DNA from: Adiantum capillus-veneris
Taxonomy: Eukaryota > Streptophyta > Polypodiopsida > Polypodiales > Pteridaceae
Direction: 5' to 3'
Length of the DNA stretch: 64,000 bases
Assembly (NCBI GenBank): GCA_014529385.2
Contig: CM043944.1
Span: 171,547,740 to 171,611,739 of the forward strand
In this document: piece by piece, positions 11,229 through 23,700 of the stretch
Layout of the letters: the number at the start of each line of letters is the position of its first letter
Numbering within the stretch: the first letter of the stretch is position 1
Notes under the pieces: model-generated
Told to the model about the DNA's origin: nothing
What the model saw: only the letters and a program-made list of their open reading frames with translations
Databases searched by the model: none
Program-made: the position numbers and the translations under genes

Positions 11229-11538
11229 TGTGTGTACATGTAAATGACAGTGTGGTAGTGTGGTTGTGTTGTCCTTATATTTTGCTCTACTGGAAAGCAG
11301 GGCATGCACTGCTGTTTGGGTTTCATAAGAGCTTTGCTGCAAAAGCTGGGCATGGTGATGGGACGACCATCGGCCATGAATAGTAAAAGAGGCAAGAGCC
11401 CTATTAATGAAATACACAAAACAGAAATGAACCCTTTGGCTCTTCCTTCCCTTGCTTTGGTCCTCCTCTCAATGGCCAGCTTTTTCCAAAGGTGAACATG
11501 ATGAAGCATGATAGTGACTTGCTTTACATCAACATTCA

Positions 11539-11540
<2 letters not shown>

Positions 11541-11600
<60 letters not shown>
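11541..11600. repeat. (CT)n(CA)n compound microsatellite
   Basis: CT repeats (11541-11572) pass into CA repeats (to 11599). A C-rich run (CCCCCCCCTCCCTCCCCCC, about 11641-11660) follows 40 bases later. Confidence 0.95.
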
Positions 11601-11602
<2 letters not shown>

Positions 11603-11659
11603 TCCCTCCCCTCAAGGACTCTCCTCCTTGCTTACCTCCTCCCCCCCCCTCCCTCCCCC

Positions 11660-13687
11660 CTCCCCTTTTTCAATTATGTACATTACCTTCTCTCAAAGAT
11701 GTGGTCCTAAAGGCACCCACAAGATTAGGCCCCTTTTAGATTGTGATTATCTCTTCTAACGTGGCTTTGTCTTTGTGTGTTCTATCATTGGAGGGGGCGA
11801 GAGAGAGATGTGTATGGTGTAATTTGAACGATTGGTCTCATTAGCATGCTGTGTTTTATTCTAAAGAAAGTTGTAAGAAAGAAATGCATGTCCCCTTCAA
11901 GTTGTTGCTTAGTATGTTATGTTATGAAGGCCTAGAATGAGTGGCCCCATAAACATGTTAAAGACCTACATTATGTACATAAAAAGTGAGGGTAATGGAT
12001 GCAAGCTAGGTACTCGTCACGCCCAAGAAATACCATATGGCATGCCTTACCCCGTTGCAGGATTGATCCTACGTGTACATTAGTATGCGATGCATGTCTC
12101 TCTCTCTTGGACCCCACCCAGGCAAAGTAGGATTCTTTATTGGAGGCTAACTTCTCAAGGGTTGCATGATCACAACCTGATTTCAAAAGGTAGAAATTGA
12201 AATTGGAGAGACAATTGTGTCATATTGGCCACTAGGATGCTAGTTGATTTGAGAGGAAGCAAGATAGAGATTTAATTGGTGCATGATTAACATGTGGACA
12301 CCCCTAAGGACCACTTGTAATAAAGTGCAAGACACAAGTCAATTTAATACAAGTCTATCCCCATTTTCTTGAAGTATTGAGAAGTTGAACAAGTTTGAAT
12401 ATTTCTAACCAATCTACAAAAGGCTTTTAAATTGCTTCAATAGGACTCAGTAAAGGCCTTTCGTCTCTGTGTCAATATGCTTGTTTTCAAGCTTCAATAA
12501 CATCTAATGGGGTTTGCATCTCTTCTTAAGCATCCTTCCAATGTCACCCATATGGATCATGTGGTTTCACCCAAGGAGATTTTTTCATCCTTATTTTACA
12601 ATTTGTCTACAAAACAAAGATCAGTGTTATTAAAAGGGAGTATTTGTTGATTTGATGAGTAAAAATGGTGTCTCTGAAATAGGCAATACTCACAAGGGAT
12701 TTTGCACATAGGCCTTCAATGTGCATTATCTAGAACTTTTTTACATTCCGAACTCCTTGCGTTGGCATACTCTTTCAACATAGATCTATGCAAAGGAAAA
12801 CTCCTCTTGTAGCTTCCAAGACAATGTTCTGGAAAAGTGTGCCTCAACATAGCCTTGATCCGGTTGAGAAACCAAAGAGAGGGGAAGAAGGAGAAAATCC
12901 GCTTGAAAAATTTAAGAAATAGGAGTTAAATTGCAAAAAATGCCGGTTATTTTGCAAAATTTCCTCTCTGAATCTATCTTAAATTTGGGTAATTTTCATT
13001 GTTTTGCTTGTGTTTTTTTTATAAAAAAAACACGATTTTTATTTTAAAAACATGGACAAAAAATGGTATTGAAATATGAAACAACGGCTATTTGGATAAT
13101 TAAATCAGGTTGAACAAGGCATGTGACCGCTCTGTCACAAATGCTAGCCTGCAAGTAAATACATATCATGCACGAAATAGAAGAAGCTCACACTCTTGCC
13201 TTGAATACCGCATGCATTTCACCCGAGAAATTGTATGTATGCATTTGTAAGATATTATGAAAGGCTTAACATAGTGGTGGCAATAAGCTCTCTTGCTATG
13301 TAGAGGTGTTGGGGAGGGAGCACAATAGAGGGGCGCTTCTTCAAAGCAGTCATCAATAGCGCAAGCACTCTCACACTATGCACAACACAAAACGCTGATT
13401 CCACTTTCACCCATAACTCTTTAGAAAAACAACGGAAGAAAATATGTGAAGGTGGATATGAGAAAGGGAGAGAGGTTATAGTGCCCGCTATTGTCTCTTG
13501 CATTATCGCACAATATTGATTTGGAGCCAAAATATACAAATTTGAGTATTTCTCTCTATTTTCTTGAAAATATACAAAGCATTTGTTATTTTTCATGAAT
13601 AATTATACCAACAAATGAAAATATATTATCATTAAATTATAAATCACACCCACTTGATTAACATAAACCATCACGCTTGACAAAATT
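11660..13687. other. gene-free stretch
   Basis: No recognised gene or repeat. A 113-codon minus frame (13255-13596) has no domain signature. Confidence 0.45.
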
Positions 13688-13719
13688 AGAGAGAGAGAGA
13701 GGGGGGGGGGGGGGGGGGG
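13688..13719. repeat. (GA)n then poly(G)19
   Basis: GA repeats to 13700, then 19 G residues (13701-13719). Confidence 0.95.
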
Positions 13720-14064
13720 CAACACGACAAGAAAATTTTATAGAATAAATTATGAAAAATGTTTAATAAATTGTCTTCCAAAAGATCTCTACAAGTAGCT
13801 TGATTTAACCCATGGCTCCTAAATCAATAAAGAAAGAGATTGAATTTTCGTTTGTGGATGTGTTGGCTTTATCATCTTTGAACTTGTCATCTTCTATCTT
13901 ATCATCGTCACCATGGAAATCATCCTCACTGAGATTGGCGGCACTATGAATTAAATCATCACTCTCTCTCTCCTCTATTCCAGACGTAATTCTTGGATGA
14001 TCAGTTTTTGGTGAGCACTTTTTAGGAATCAAGCGACCAGCTTCTCAAAAGATTCTTTATCTAC

Positions 14065-14151
<87 letters not shown>

Positions 14152-14191
14152 CCTCCCTTTCTATTTTTTGGATCCTCTCTCTATCTCTCTC

Positions 14192-14238
<47 letters not shown>
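14065..14238. repeat. long (CT)n array with interruptions
   Basis: About 170 bases of CT repeats broken by CTTTCTC, CCCTCC and a short unique patch near 14160-14180. It lies 3' of the decayed ParB-methyltransferase gene. Confidence 0.95.
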
Positions 14239-14241
<3 letters not shown>

Positions 14242-14499
14242 GGCTATTATAGAGTCCAGAACCATTCTCAACATGTCTCTCACTTGAATTTCAACTAGAA
14301 TGTAACATTGAAGATTGCACATTTAGGGCTGACTTACATTCAAACCAGAACATGATTTACCATTGTGGATGCATTCAATAGACTAATGATAAGAAAAAAG
14401 AGCAATGCCTTACACACAATTGTGTTATATTTGATATAGCAAACCCCAAATCTAAATGCACCATTGAATCAAAAGTAAATACATATGGGGGGGAATACA

Positions 14500-17400
14500 T
14501 CACGGGTGAGCTGGATGAAAGAAGCCCGGTGGAGGCCCATATGCTCCCGGAGGAAACAAAGGTTGTGCCAATGGGGCCCATGCAGACAAAGCATCTACGG
14601 CGGAGGAATACCCAGTATATGGGCCAGAGACGGGCCTAAAAGTAGTGGTGGGTGCACCAAATGATGGAGGAACTCCTCTGAATGGCAAAGGGTACGGACC
14701 ATATGTGGGGAGGCCTGTAGGTAATGTGCGGGGCACTGTACCAACTCCGAGGGGGGGGGGGGGGGGGGGGCACTGAATGCACTCGGGGAAGCTCCATATG
14801 AAGGCCATGCCAAGACTGAGGATGTGAAAGTCGTACGTGGAGCTGGTGTCGTAGCTCCTTGACTGCTGAGTGGAAAAGGTGCCTCCAATGGAAGAATCTC
14901 CTCTGTCACCTGCTCCGGATGCTCAAACACATGAGCTCTAGCTACCCTTCCAAACATCAATGTCGAGCCTATATCAAAATCTAGGCGTTGATCTAGACCT
15001 AGATATGCACTAAAAACTGACCAATCCTTCTCACAATTGATACATGCCTACGTAGCTGTAAAAATTAGGCTGCTAATGTCCCCACTCTTGCAAAACAATC
15101 GAACACAGCATCTCCCATGTTTGTGAAGGTACCTAGTAGGCACCTTCAAACCAAAAAAAATCTTTAGATTTCTTATACCTCCAGTTTTTGAGGAACATGA
15201 AGTCCAAACATCCAATAAGTTTCAAGCACCTGGCAAACGATGGACTCCTCTCAACGCCTCTACGAAACGACCTACCCATACAATCAAGCGTCCACTGTGT
15301 GGGATTCGTACCTGGTAGTTTCTCCCACAACATGTCATCATCTATAGAGAACCTCGTAAGCCGACACCTAGCATCTCTAAGGGGTGCAAAAATGACTAGC
15401 AACAAAGTACCAACCTACAAAGAACATTGACAATAAGATATTTTGTAATGAGGAAACTACGGGTACTCATCAACATTTTTAAAAAAATCAACATACCCTC
15501 TATATAGTCCTGAACATTTGTGCAGCTAGACTCCAACAGCCGTATGTACAATATCCTTAACAACTGGAAATTGTCTCCCTCTGCCTTCAAAGAGACAATG
15601 GACAGATGTTTTGCATGGCATGTCACCACAACCATGCCATCTGCCCAAAGAAACTTGGTTGCGAGAAGGAATGCTGCATCCACAAGTTCGCTATCCCACT
15701 GGTTCCATAAAGGAACTCCACCCATGCCAGCTGTATGTGGCCTAGTGTGTATGGGAAAGGCCATGTATATCAAATGTATGCCATGCAATGCTAAATTGGG
15801 TCTATCTGCCTTGTCTCTGATAGAGAGCCCAAGAATCTACGTACTGAGTGGAGAGATCTGCACAAAATTTTTGTTAGCACTAAAATTGTGGACATAACTA
15901 GGAAGGCAAAATATCATGGCTTACCTCTCATTGCACACCACATCAAGAATAGCTTTTTCCATGCACTTGACACTAGCATACACTGCAAGGTGGCATGGCT
16001 CTACATGCATGTCTGTATGCCCAACATATGATTAAATGTATCTCATGCATGGCGAAAGAGAACAATTCAGCATTAACCATTTTTACAAACCTGGAGGGTT
16101 TTCTCCGACCACTTTGGGCATTTCCAATAGGTCCTCTTTAGCCCTGTCCTGTGGTGATGGTGAAGATGGAGGTGACTCTTGGGTATCCCCTAGTGGTCTC
16201 GGGAGTGAAGGAAAGTGATGGTTATCTTTGTGCACTCCGAACACTATGGCTCCGAGCATTGTGGCTCATAGCACTAAGGCTGACCTCGACAGAATTCTCC
16301 TCATCTACTTGCTTGCTCTCACTATCACTAGAGGTCATAGCTCTCTTCCTTCTCTTCCCACTTTGCCGATCAGCTAAGGGGGCTTGCTTGTCCGATGTGG
16401 ATACAATATTTGTGTCATTCTTTGAGTCCAGTTTCTTCGTTGTGTTCGGAGAGAGTGCATCGTCTACCATTCGTCTTTCTTACGTGAAGCATTATGCTCC
16501 GCTATTGAATAAAAAATGAAGGTTAGTGTGTTCATGTCGTATTGCATGGAAATGTCAAAATAAAGATAGTACTCTACCTGCAATGTGTGTGCGAGAGTAC
16601 AGCCATGCCTCTCTTCAGCCTTCTCGTGTAGGTCTGCAAGACGTTGATTCTCACCCTCCATTTTCTTGGCCATCTCAAGCACTCTCCTGTAACACATAAG
16701 AGGACACAAGTGAGATCACCAACATGCTAATTCAAGGACATAATCAATTGATCCACCTTTCTAATTGCCACCAATACACATGGTAGCGAAGCCATTAGAT
16801 CCGTGCCTTCTCCGTCAACCCTATGCCATTCTCTTTCAAGGTTGCATCACCACCTTGGAGCATGTCGATTAAGCGGCACTTTTTAGCATAGGAAAAGAGT
16901 CTTATTTTTTATTGACACATAATGAAGAGAGAAAAATATCAAAAGACTTACAAACATTTACTTACCCTTCTAGGCTAATGCGTGCCCGTGCAACCTCTTC
17001 CACTCTAGATGGTGTCATTTGGGTGGTCTTCTCGCCTCAACTTGTAAATGACATACATTTTTGAAAAAATCCGTTGCCGTTTTTTGGATTTGTAATTGTT
17101 GATATCTCAAGCCCTTTGCGCGTGAAATATTGCTCTGTTTGAGATAGCGCCAAAATGATACTTTGCTCGTATGCATCAGGTGCCAAGTTGTAGTCGAAGC
17201 TCCCTAGTTTTGATGACAAAACTTCAATTTCATTTGCAAAGGACACAATCAAAACATATATAATAAAAAATCATAATCAAACCACATGCTCAATTAACAT
17301 TGCTTTCAATGCATACCTTCCAAATGAGTCAAGCAAGGACAACCATTGGCAACTTTAGCCACTTTGATTTGTTTGGACCCCTAAAGTTCAAAGCCCTCTC

Positions 17401-18181
17401 TGCTACCAATCGTGCTCTTTTTGAAAATTTCTAAAGGAATGAAGCTGGGTCCACTAGCCCTAGCTTTCTGATATCGTGCCCAGTGGTGTGAGGGACTGAA
17501 ATCCTCGTAGCCATGCAGAACACTCGGGTGTAATACACATTGTCATAAACACTAAGATGCATTTACATTCGCAAGAAACAATTGGATTAACCTGTTTATC
17601 ATTCTCAAAACCAATAGAAACTCCATTGTCTTATGGGGTTGAAAATCCACAAGAACGCACTCCACGTGCGGTGCCTCCTCAATGGGGATGTCGATCTCAT
17701 TCATCCATCGCATCCATGCCTCCAATTTGTGATTTGAATCCCAAACCACAAAGCATCTCTCATCCATTTGAATAAGCTCAGGGATTAGACAAAGCTCCTC
17801 GTGCAAGTCATATGACATCGCAAGATCTCTCAAGGTATGATTGCAATGAGAGAATTGTTTAAGATATTCCCCTGGAATCCACTCACTTACAATAAATCTT
17901 GCTATAGTTGGTTGGTAGCTTTTATTTGCAATGCAGAGTTGAAAATCCACCACATGGTCATCATGCATGCGGATGGCAGGATTTGAAAGAAGTCGACATA
18001 GAGGTAAGCGCGGAAGTTTGCCATGATAGGGAGCTCTATGAGAATCCACCCACCCTAAAGAAATATGCTTGTCGACCACATTTCCAAACGCTTCATTTCC
18101 TATGTCGTCTGTTGTGCTAGCAGTTTCCATGTGATGGCTCAATTCTCCACTTGTGTGGTCAGTACCAACCACAACGGTCAC
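14500..18181 (-). pseudogene. decayed multi-exon ParB-like / coiled-coil / beta-class methyltransferase gene
   Basis: Minus-strand exon-like blocks with plausible splice sites read as one protein. (1) 18181-17590: about 200 residues with PTIARFIVSEWIPGEYLKQF and WDSNHKLEAW, a ParB/sulfiredoxin-like motif. (2) About 17545-17310, with in-frame TAG and TGA. (3) About 17252-16976, ending VEEVARARISLEG at GTAAGT, with one TGA. (4) About 16870-16753, with TAA, ending YWWQLER. (5) 16692-16580: coiled coil RVLEMAKKMEGENQRLADLH, donor GTAGAG. (6) About 16480-16094: GKRRKR basic patch. (7) About 16010-15925. (8) About 15880-15500: methyltransferase motif IV region, LIYMAFP where DPPY-type residues are expected, then WDSELVDAAFLLATKFL and ADGMVVV. 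(9) About 15405-15140, containing RRGVERSPSF. (10) About 15125-14500: motif I as GDAVFDCFARVGT, EKDWSVFSAYLGLD, then a Pro/Gly/Tyr-rich tail shifted by a G20 tract. Motif IV before motif I is the beta-class order. At least five stops and several frameshifts mean it is dead. Exon limits are approximate. Confidence 0.7.
14751..14770. repeat. poly(G)20 in pseudogene tail
   Basis: Twenty G residues on the plus strand encode a proline run on the minus strand. The Pro-rich tail continues in a different frame on the other side, so tract-length change or a sequencing error explains this frameshift. Confidence 0.9.
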
Positions 18182-18559
18182 GACGGAAACAATTCAATCT
18201 AGACAGCTTACAGCTTGAGATTGTTTCCTCTCTTGAGTGGACCGCGGTGGGACTTCTTGCAACGTAGAAGAAAGAATTTTATCTACAACACCATTGTTTT
18301 TTGATTGATTTCTTATCCTCATAGTTTGGCTAAAGAGATGGAGAGAAATATTGAAATGTATGGCTTGTGGGAAACTGAGAGCTTGAAGGAGAAAGAGAAA
18401 TGGAAAGTTGAGAGCTTGAGAGAAAGACCAAGTGAAATCTTGAGAGAGAGTTGAGTTTGAGATAGAGAAAGAGAGATTAGCTCAATAGAGAATGATGTGA
18501 AAAAGAACTTCTTGACCTTACTTATATAACTTACAAAAATATTTTCTTTAAAAAAATTG

Positions 18560-18720
18560 TAATTATCTCTGTGTGTGTCATGCATGTGTGAGTGTGTTGT
18601 GTGCGCATGCGTGTGTGTTATGTGTGTGTGACAGTGTGTGTGTGTATGTGTGTGCATACATGCGTGTGTGTACATGTGCGAGTGCGTCTATGTGTGTACG
18701 TGTGTGTGTACGCATTGTCG
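18560..18720. repeat. GT-rich imperfect microsatellite
   Basis: About 160 bases of degenerate (TG)n with GCATGCG and TATGTG variants. Confidence 0.9.
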
Positions 18721-20100
18721 AGAAGTTTGTGGTCTTGCCAGGAAAGCACCGAGCTTTTGGCTGTGAGAGTTTGTGAGAGAACTCCAAAAACTATATAAAG
18801 GAGTTATACCATGGATGCCATGAAGTCTAGGGTTTGGAAGGAAGAGCAATCAAAGAATCTCCACTCTTTCTCTCTTGCACTCACACACACAAAGAAAGAA
18901 CACAAAAGAAAATATCAAAACAACACAAAGATGAAAACATCAAGGCTATGGTCGTATCGTATCATGGGTAATATGAAAGGGTTAATAGATGAGTTAATGG
19001 CGCGCGTTCAATCTTTGCCGACCAAACAGGATACAAATTGTTCTTTGGAATTTTAATTTTGTGCTTACCATAATATATATGTTTTGTCTAGTCATTGGGA
19101 CTAATTGTGTGTACAAATCCTCTTGGTTCATAGCAAGATAACTACACTTATGTCAAAAGAAAAGTTATAGTCTATAAGGAGTAGTATGATGGAATCTGGT
19201 GAAAGAAGTATTTCATTGAGCCTATCTGGGCCAAAGAGAAACACTATACATTGTTGAAAGTGTATTTTACAGCTAATCCATATGTTAATTGCAATAGATT
19301 GCACATAGTGGAAGCGATATAAATTAACATCATGTGGATTATTTATCTAGGATAACTTTAGTACGTGCAAACTGTAGATATGATCGAGAGAAGTGAAGGA
19401 AAGAGAATTTCCCTCCCAAGCCCTATTCTTGCCCGTAGGCAATAAGGATAATGCGGGGAGAGATGTATCTGTAGAAAGAACCTGGAATTCGTAGAGAAAA
19501 TGACTTTCTAAGAGTGAGAGAAATAGATATGGTTAGGGAGATGAAATCAGATATATATGTTGGATTAGAGATGAAAAAGAAAACAACAAGAAACCAACAA
19601 AATATCAAAGTAAAACACATCTTACTTGACAAACTCTTCGGGAGTTATTCACCATTTTTCTGGAGAGAGAAGAAGAGGGAATCCTTCAAGCCTTGATTGA
19701 TGCACCAAGGTCAAGACCTTCTTTGATTTAGAGTTGATCTTCTAAGGATAGCTTACAAGATTGGCTAGTCTTCCTCTAGGAGCAAGTGTATGCTTAGGCT
19801 TATGTTTATGGCTAAATACGATTAGGCATCAATCCTCTCACTCCCTCATGAATGGTTTTGAAAGAAGAAGAGGTCCCCTTTTATAGGTGAAGGGAACCCC
19901 CAAGGGTTACACAAGAGAAGAGCAGTGTAAACAGGAACTGGAAAAGTTTGAAATGGGCTATCCCCGCATGATGTGGGTAGACTGGGGTTGACCATTTTGA
20001 TTATATCTCATCAACCGTGGCTCCAAATAAAAAAATAAAAATAGGAACAAAACATTCAGCTCATAATATATGACTCCCATTTTATATACTTTTTCCAATT
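18720..20100. other. gene-free stretch
   Basis: No gene is supported. Short open frames are A/G-rich and have no domain. A short AT-rich TATATAT (about 19072-19079) has no gene context. Confidence 0.45.
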
Positions 20101-20101
20101 C

Positions 20102-20273
20102 GGATTGGAACCTTGTGTTAAAAAATCATCAAAATAGGGTACATTTTTGGCAACAAAAGTCTTCTTGTGGTCCCTTTAGCCTATACTTCCGGATTTGGAT
20201 TGGAACCTTGTGTTAAAAAATCATCAAAATAGGGTACATTTTTGGCAACAAAAGACTTCTTGTGGTCCCTTGA
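20102..20273. repeat. 95-bp tandem duplication, about 1.8 copies
   Basis: The unit beginning GGATTGGAACC at 20102 recurs at 20197 with almost no change (one substitution in GTCTTC/GACTTC) and runs to about 20273. It is non-coding. Confidence 0.9.
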
Positions 20274-20279
20274 AAAGTT

Positions 20280-20785
20280 TTGTAATCATGCTTGCAATAA
20301 TGCATTAAAATAGGTGTATCTTTGAGAATGCAAGCTAGTGTCCCACTAGGATTTGATTCCTTCCTAGTAGCTATTAAAAAGAAATATAAGAAAAATATAA
20401 ACAATACATAGATTATATATAGATTGAAAGTTACCCTAGATATAGGATCTAAGTAGGATGTGAGATGATAATGAGATAGTAGAAAGAAAGAACCAATGCT
20501 TTTGTCCCAAGTTAAAGAGCCGGAGCTATTGAGGCTTTTCCCATAGTACTTTTTGATGGTAAAGTAAGCATCTGTTACCCTTGAGATAAATATTACGATA
20601 AGATAGAAAGCTTATTATTATACATAGATATGCATATGTACATTATACAAAATATACTTATGTATTTGAAAAGTTGCAAGATTGATCTTGTAGCATTCGT
20701 TCCCACTATGTACGTGTCACAACACGACATCCACCCCCTCTAAACTTGCACATCCTCTGGTATCTACCACATTTGATCTTTAAAA
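20280..20785. other. gene-free stretch 3' of gypsy remnant
   Basis: On the element's minus strand this follows the end of pol and may include its 3' untranslated or LTR sequence, but no LTR pair was found. Confidence 0.35.
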
Positions 20786-20789
20786 TATT

Positions 20790-23700
20790 AGTCCTATTAT
20801 AGGTCTTCCATGATTTCATCTTCATTGATAGCTTCAAATGCTTCATCTTCACTTTGATTTTCACCCGTGTTTTGCTCTTCCTCCTCCTCAATATATTCTG
20901 GATCACTATCTTCTCTTCTCTTAAACACTTTGATCCTTTTTCCTGCAATGAGAATCTTTACTTCTGTACCATCTAGTTGAAACAAACTGTAAGTAGCATT
21001 TTCATGCACATACTTTGCAACATACGGTTCAAACCATCTTTTTGAGAACTTATGCATGACTGTGTGCTGGTTATCAAGGCTACTATCATACACTAAAACC
21101 TAGGCCTTTGTCAATTGCTTTGCTCCTGAGTTGATGTTGCTTATCACAATAGTCCTTGTTTTTCAACCTTGCATTTTTGAGTCGTTCTTTTGCAGCCTCA
21201 ATGTCTCCAGGTCTTCTTTCTAGTTGCCTTATGCGCAATATGCAAGCAGATCTTTCCTGCTAAGCCCCTCTTGCCAAGGTAGTACATTCCATGTGGGAAT
21301 TGTATCTTCAATCGGCATCACTGGCTTTTGACCATACATTAGCTCCGCAGGCATATAGCCAATTACTGAGCTATGTGTTGTACGATTAGCCCATAAAGCA
21401 TATGGTAACAGTTTTGATCACTCACCAATTGTTCCTTCGCAAGCCTTGGCCAAAGGTATGATGATAGGAGGATGCCCTCTTTCGCTCTTTCCATTGCCTT
21501 CAGGGTTGTAAGATGTAGTAAGACAAAGCTTGATTCCTAATTTGGAAAAGAACTCCCTTGTTTCCGCGGCATCCAGTTCACTGCTTTCGTGGTTTTAGCT
21601 CTTAATACTCGCCCTTCAATATGATTAGTTAGGTCCTCTCACACAAGAACTAAGTATCTCATCTGCCAAAGTCCTAAAGGCATTGTGACTAGATCCACAA
21701 CCCATTTATAGTGCATGGCTAGTGGGTATGTAGGGTGCAATCCATCACAATGTTGGACATTTGAATACATTTGACAAGTTACACATGACTCTACAAATTA
21801 AGATACATCTTTAAACATACCCTTCCACTAGTATTTTTCTTTCAACTTGGAGAAGGTTGCCCACACACCTCTGTGTCCAGCCCATAAAATTTCATAAAAC
21901 TCTTGCATGAGTTTTACTTGAGTCACTTTTTTACATATAACCCTTTGTGGTGTAACACCCTTTTTTTTAGGATGCTTCCACAAGTAACCATCCCTCAAAA
22001 AGTACACGTATGCTTTCTTGCGTATCCTCCTGAATTCTTGTACAAACTAATCATCTTGTTTTGGTAGAGTACTCAAGTAGCTTCCAACAAGAAGCCAATC
22101 ACCTTCATAAAGCTCTTTCAAGAGCAATTCAAGTGGATTAGTCATGTAGACATTGTCACCTTTGACATGAGAGATAGAATAGAACTTTGAGCCCACATCA
22201 TCTCCCTCATTAATCATCTGGGACTCATCTTCATACCATGCCCTTGATAACATATCTGCCACTGTATTGTCTTTACGTGCAATGTGCTTAAGCTTGGGAT
22301 TTAATGACTTAATGTAGGCAATCCACTGCAACATAGCAATGTCTAGCGTTGAGCAGCATGTAATCATCCCAAGAATTTGTAGACAATCTGTTTCTACAAC
22401 CACACATGCACCAATTAGGTACTCTTTCCCATTTTTCAAGGCTGTAACCATACCCCATAACTCTCTCTTTATCTGCTATGGATAGTTTGTTTGGCGAGCA
22501 CTTAGTACCTTTGCTTCAAATCTCACCACATACTTGTGTCCTTCTTCATCATCTTTCCCTATTGCCCATCCAATTCCTGTAGGGCTGGTGTTTACTGTCA
22601 CAATTACTGACCTTTGATACTCATAATCTACCTTTCTCAAAGTTGGTACTGACTGGAGAAACTCCTTTAGCTATTTCATGACTTTTACATGTGCTTCTGT
22701 CCATTAAAACTTTTGATTCTTTTTAAGCAATTGCATTAGGTGCAATTTGAACTCACAAAGGGGCCCTTTAAGGAATTTGACTTTACCTCTCTTTCTACCA
22801 AAATGGGCACATGGATAAATTTTTGCAAACAAACTCCAAAGTTGGCCGAGGTTTGACAGTTAGAATGTCCTTTTCAAGCTCTATCTACTGATATATAGCA
22901 CGCCATGAGATTAATCATATTTTAAAAGGTTCTTTTTTTTATTCACCTATGATGTGATAACTCTGTCGGAATCTAAGTGAATCAAAAAAAGAATCTTCTA
23001 AAATATGAGGAATCTCATGGCGTGTTATATATCAGTAGATAGAGCTTGAAGAGGACATTCTAACTGTCAAACCTCCGCCAACTTTGGAGTTTATTTGCAA
23101 ACATTTATCCATGCACCCGTTTTGATAGAGAGAGATAAAGTCAAACTGCTTAAAGGGCCCCTTTGTGAGTCCAAATTTGACCTAATAGATAAAGATGATC
23201 AACTACATGTGCATAATGTGGAATCAAAATAACATAAAAAACACATGCTCCTAGAAACCTTCTAACCTTAGTGATGCTAGTGCATGTTTCTTTCATTCTT
23301 TGGATGGCATCTACCTTTGTTGGACTATCATATGGCCCGCACATGTGCCCCACAATGATCACTTCATTGACACCAAACATAGACTTTTTACCTGACAAGT
23401 AAGATTCACTTCTTCCAACCTAGAAATTTTTTTATCACAAATCATTTATGTGATTTACCACAAACCTGCGACATCCCCTGATATACAAAGCTTCATCTTT
23501 CTCACTTTCTTCACATTCTTTGATAGGCAAATCATCAATGAGAGGCTTTGTGATTTGAAGAATAAAGTCATGTAAGACCTTATTTATCCCATTTATCATA
23601 TGTGCAACCGAGTTGGTTGCTCCCCGTGGAAAGGTACACATCCTTACCAAACCTAAAGGTGTCCGCTCATGGTTGTCAAGTTTCTGCTTTCAATTGAAAG

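Larger units (their letters stand above)
9012..11650. promoter_or_regulatory. ZF-HD upstream region rich in microsatellites
   Basis: No gene is supported. At least eight CT/GA or GT/CA tracts occupy this stretch. They are listed separately. A CT-rich (minus-strand) leader is plausible for the ZF-HD transcript. A TATAAAAGG on the plus strand near 9242 has no gene downstream. The minus-strand TATA box for ZF-HD was not identified. Confidence 0.4.

Noticed and set aside
9522-11596. Several open frames with long Leu-Ser, Thr-His, Arg-Glu or Cys-Val repeats
   Set aside because: They are translations of CT/GA and GT/CA microsatellites.
13805-14032. Acidic 75-codon minus frame as a further exon of the ParB-methyltransferase pseudogene
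   Set aside because: Separated by CT arrays from the natural end of the Pro-rich tail, with no splice evidence.
20102-20273. CRISPR-like repeat
   Set aside because: Two adjacent long copies without spacers in a eukaryotic genome.
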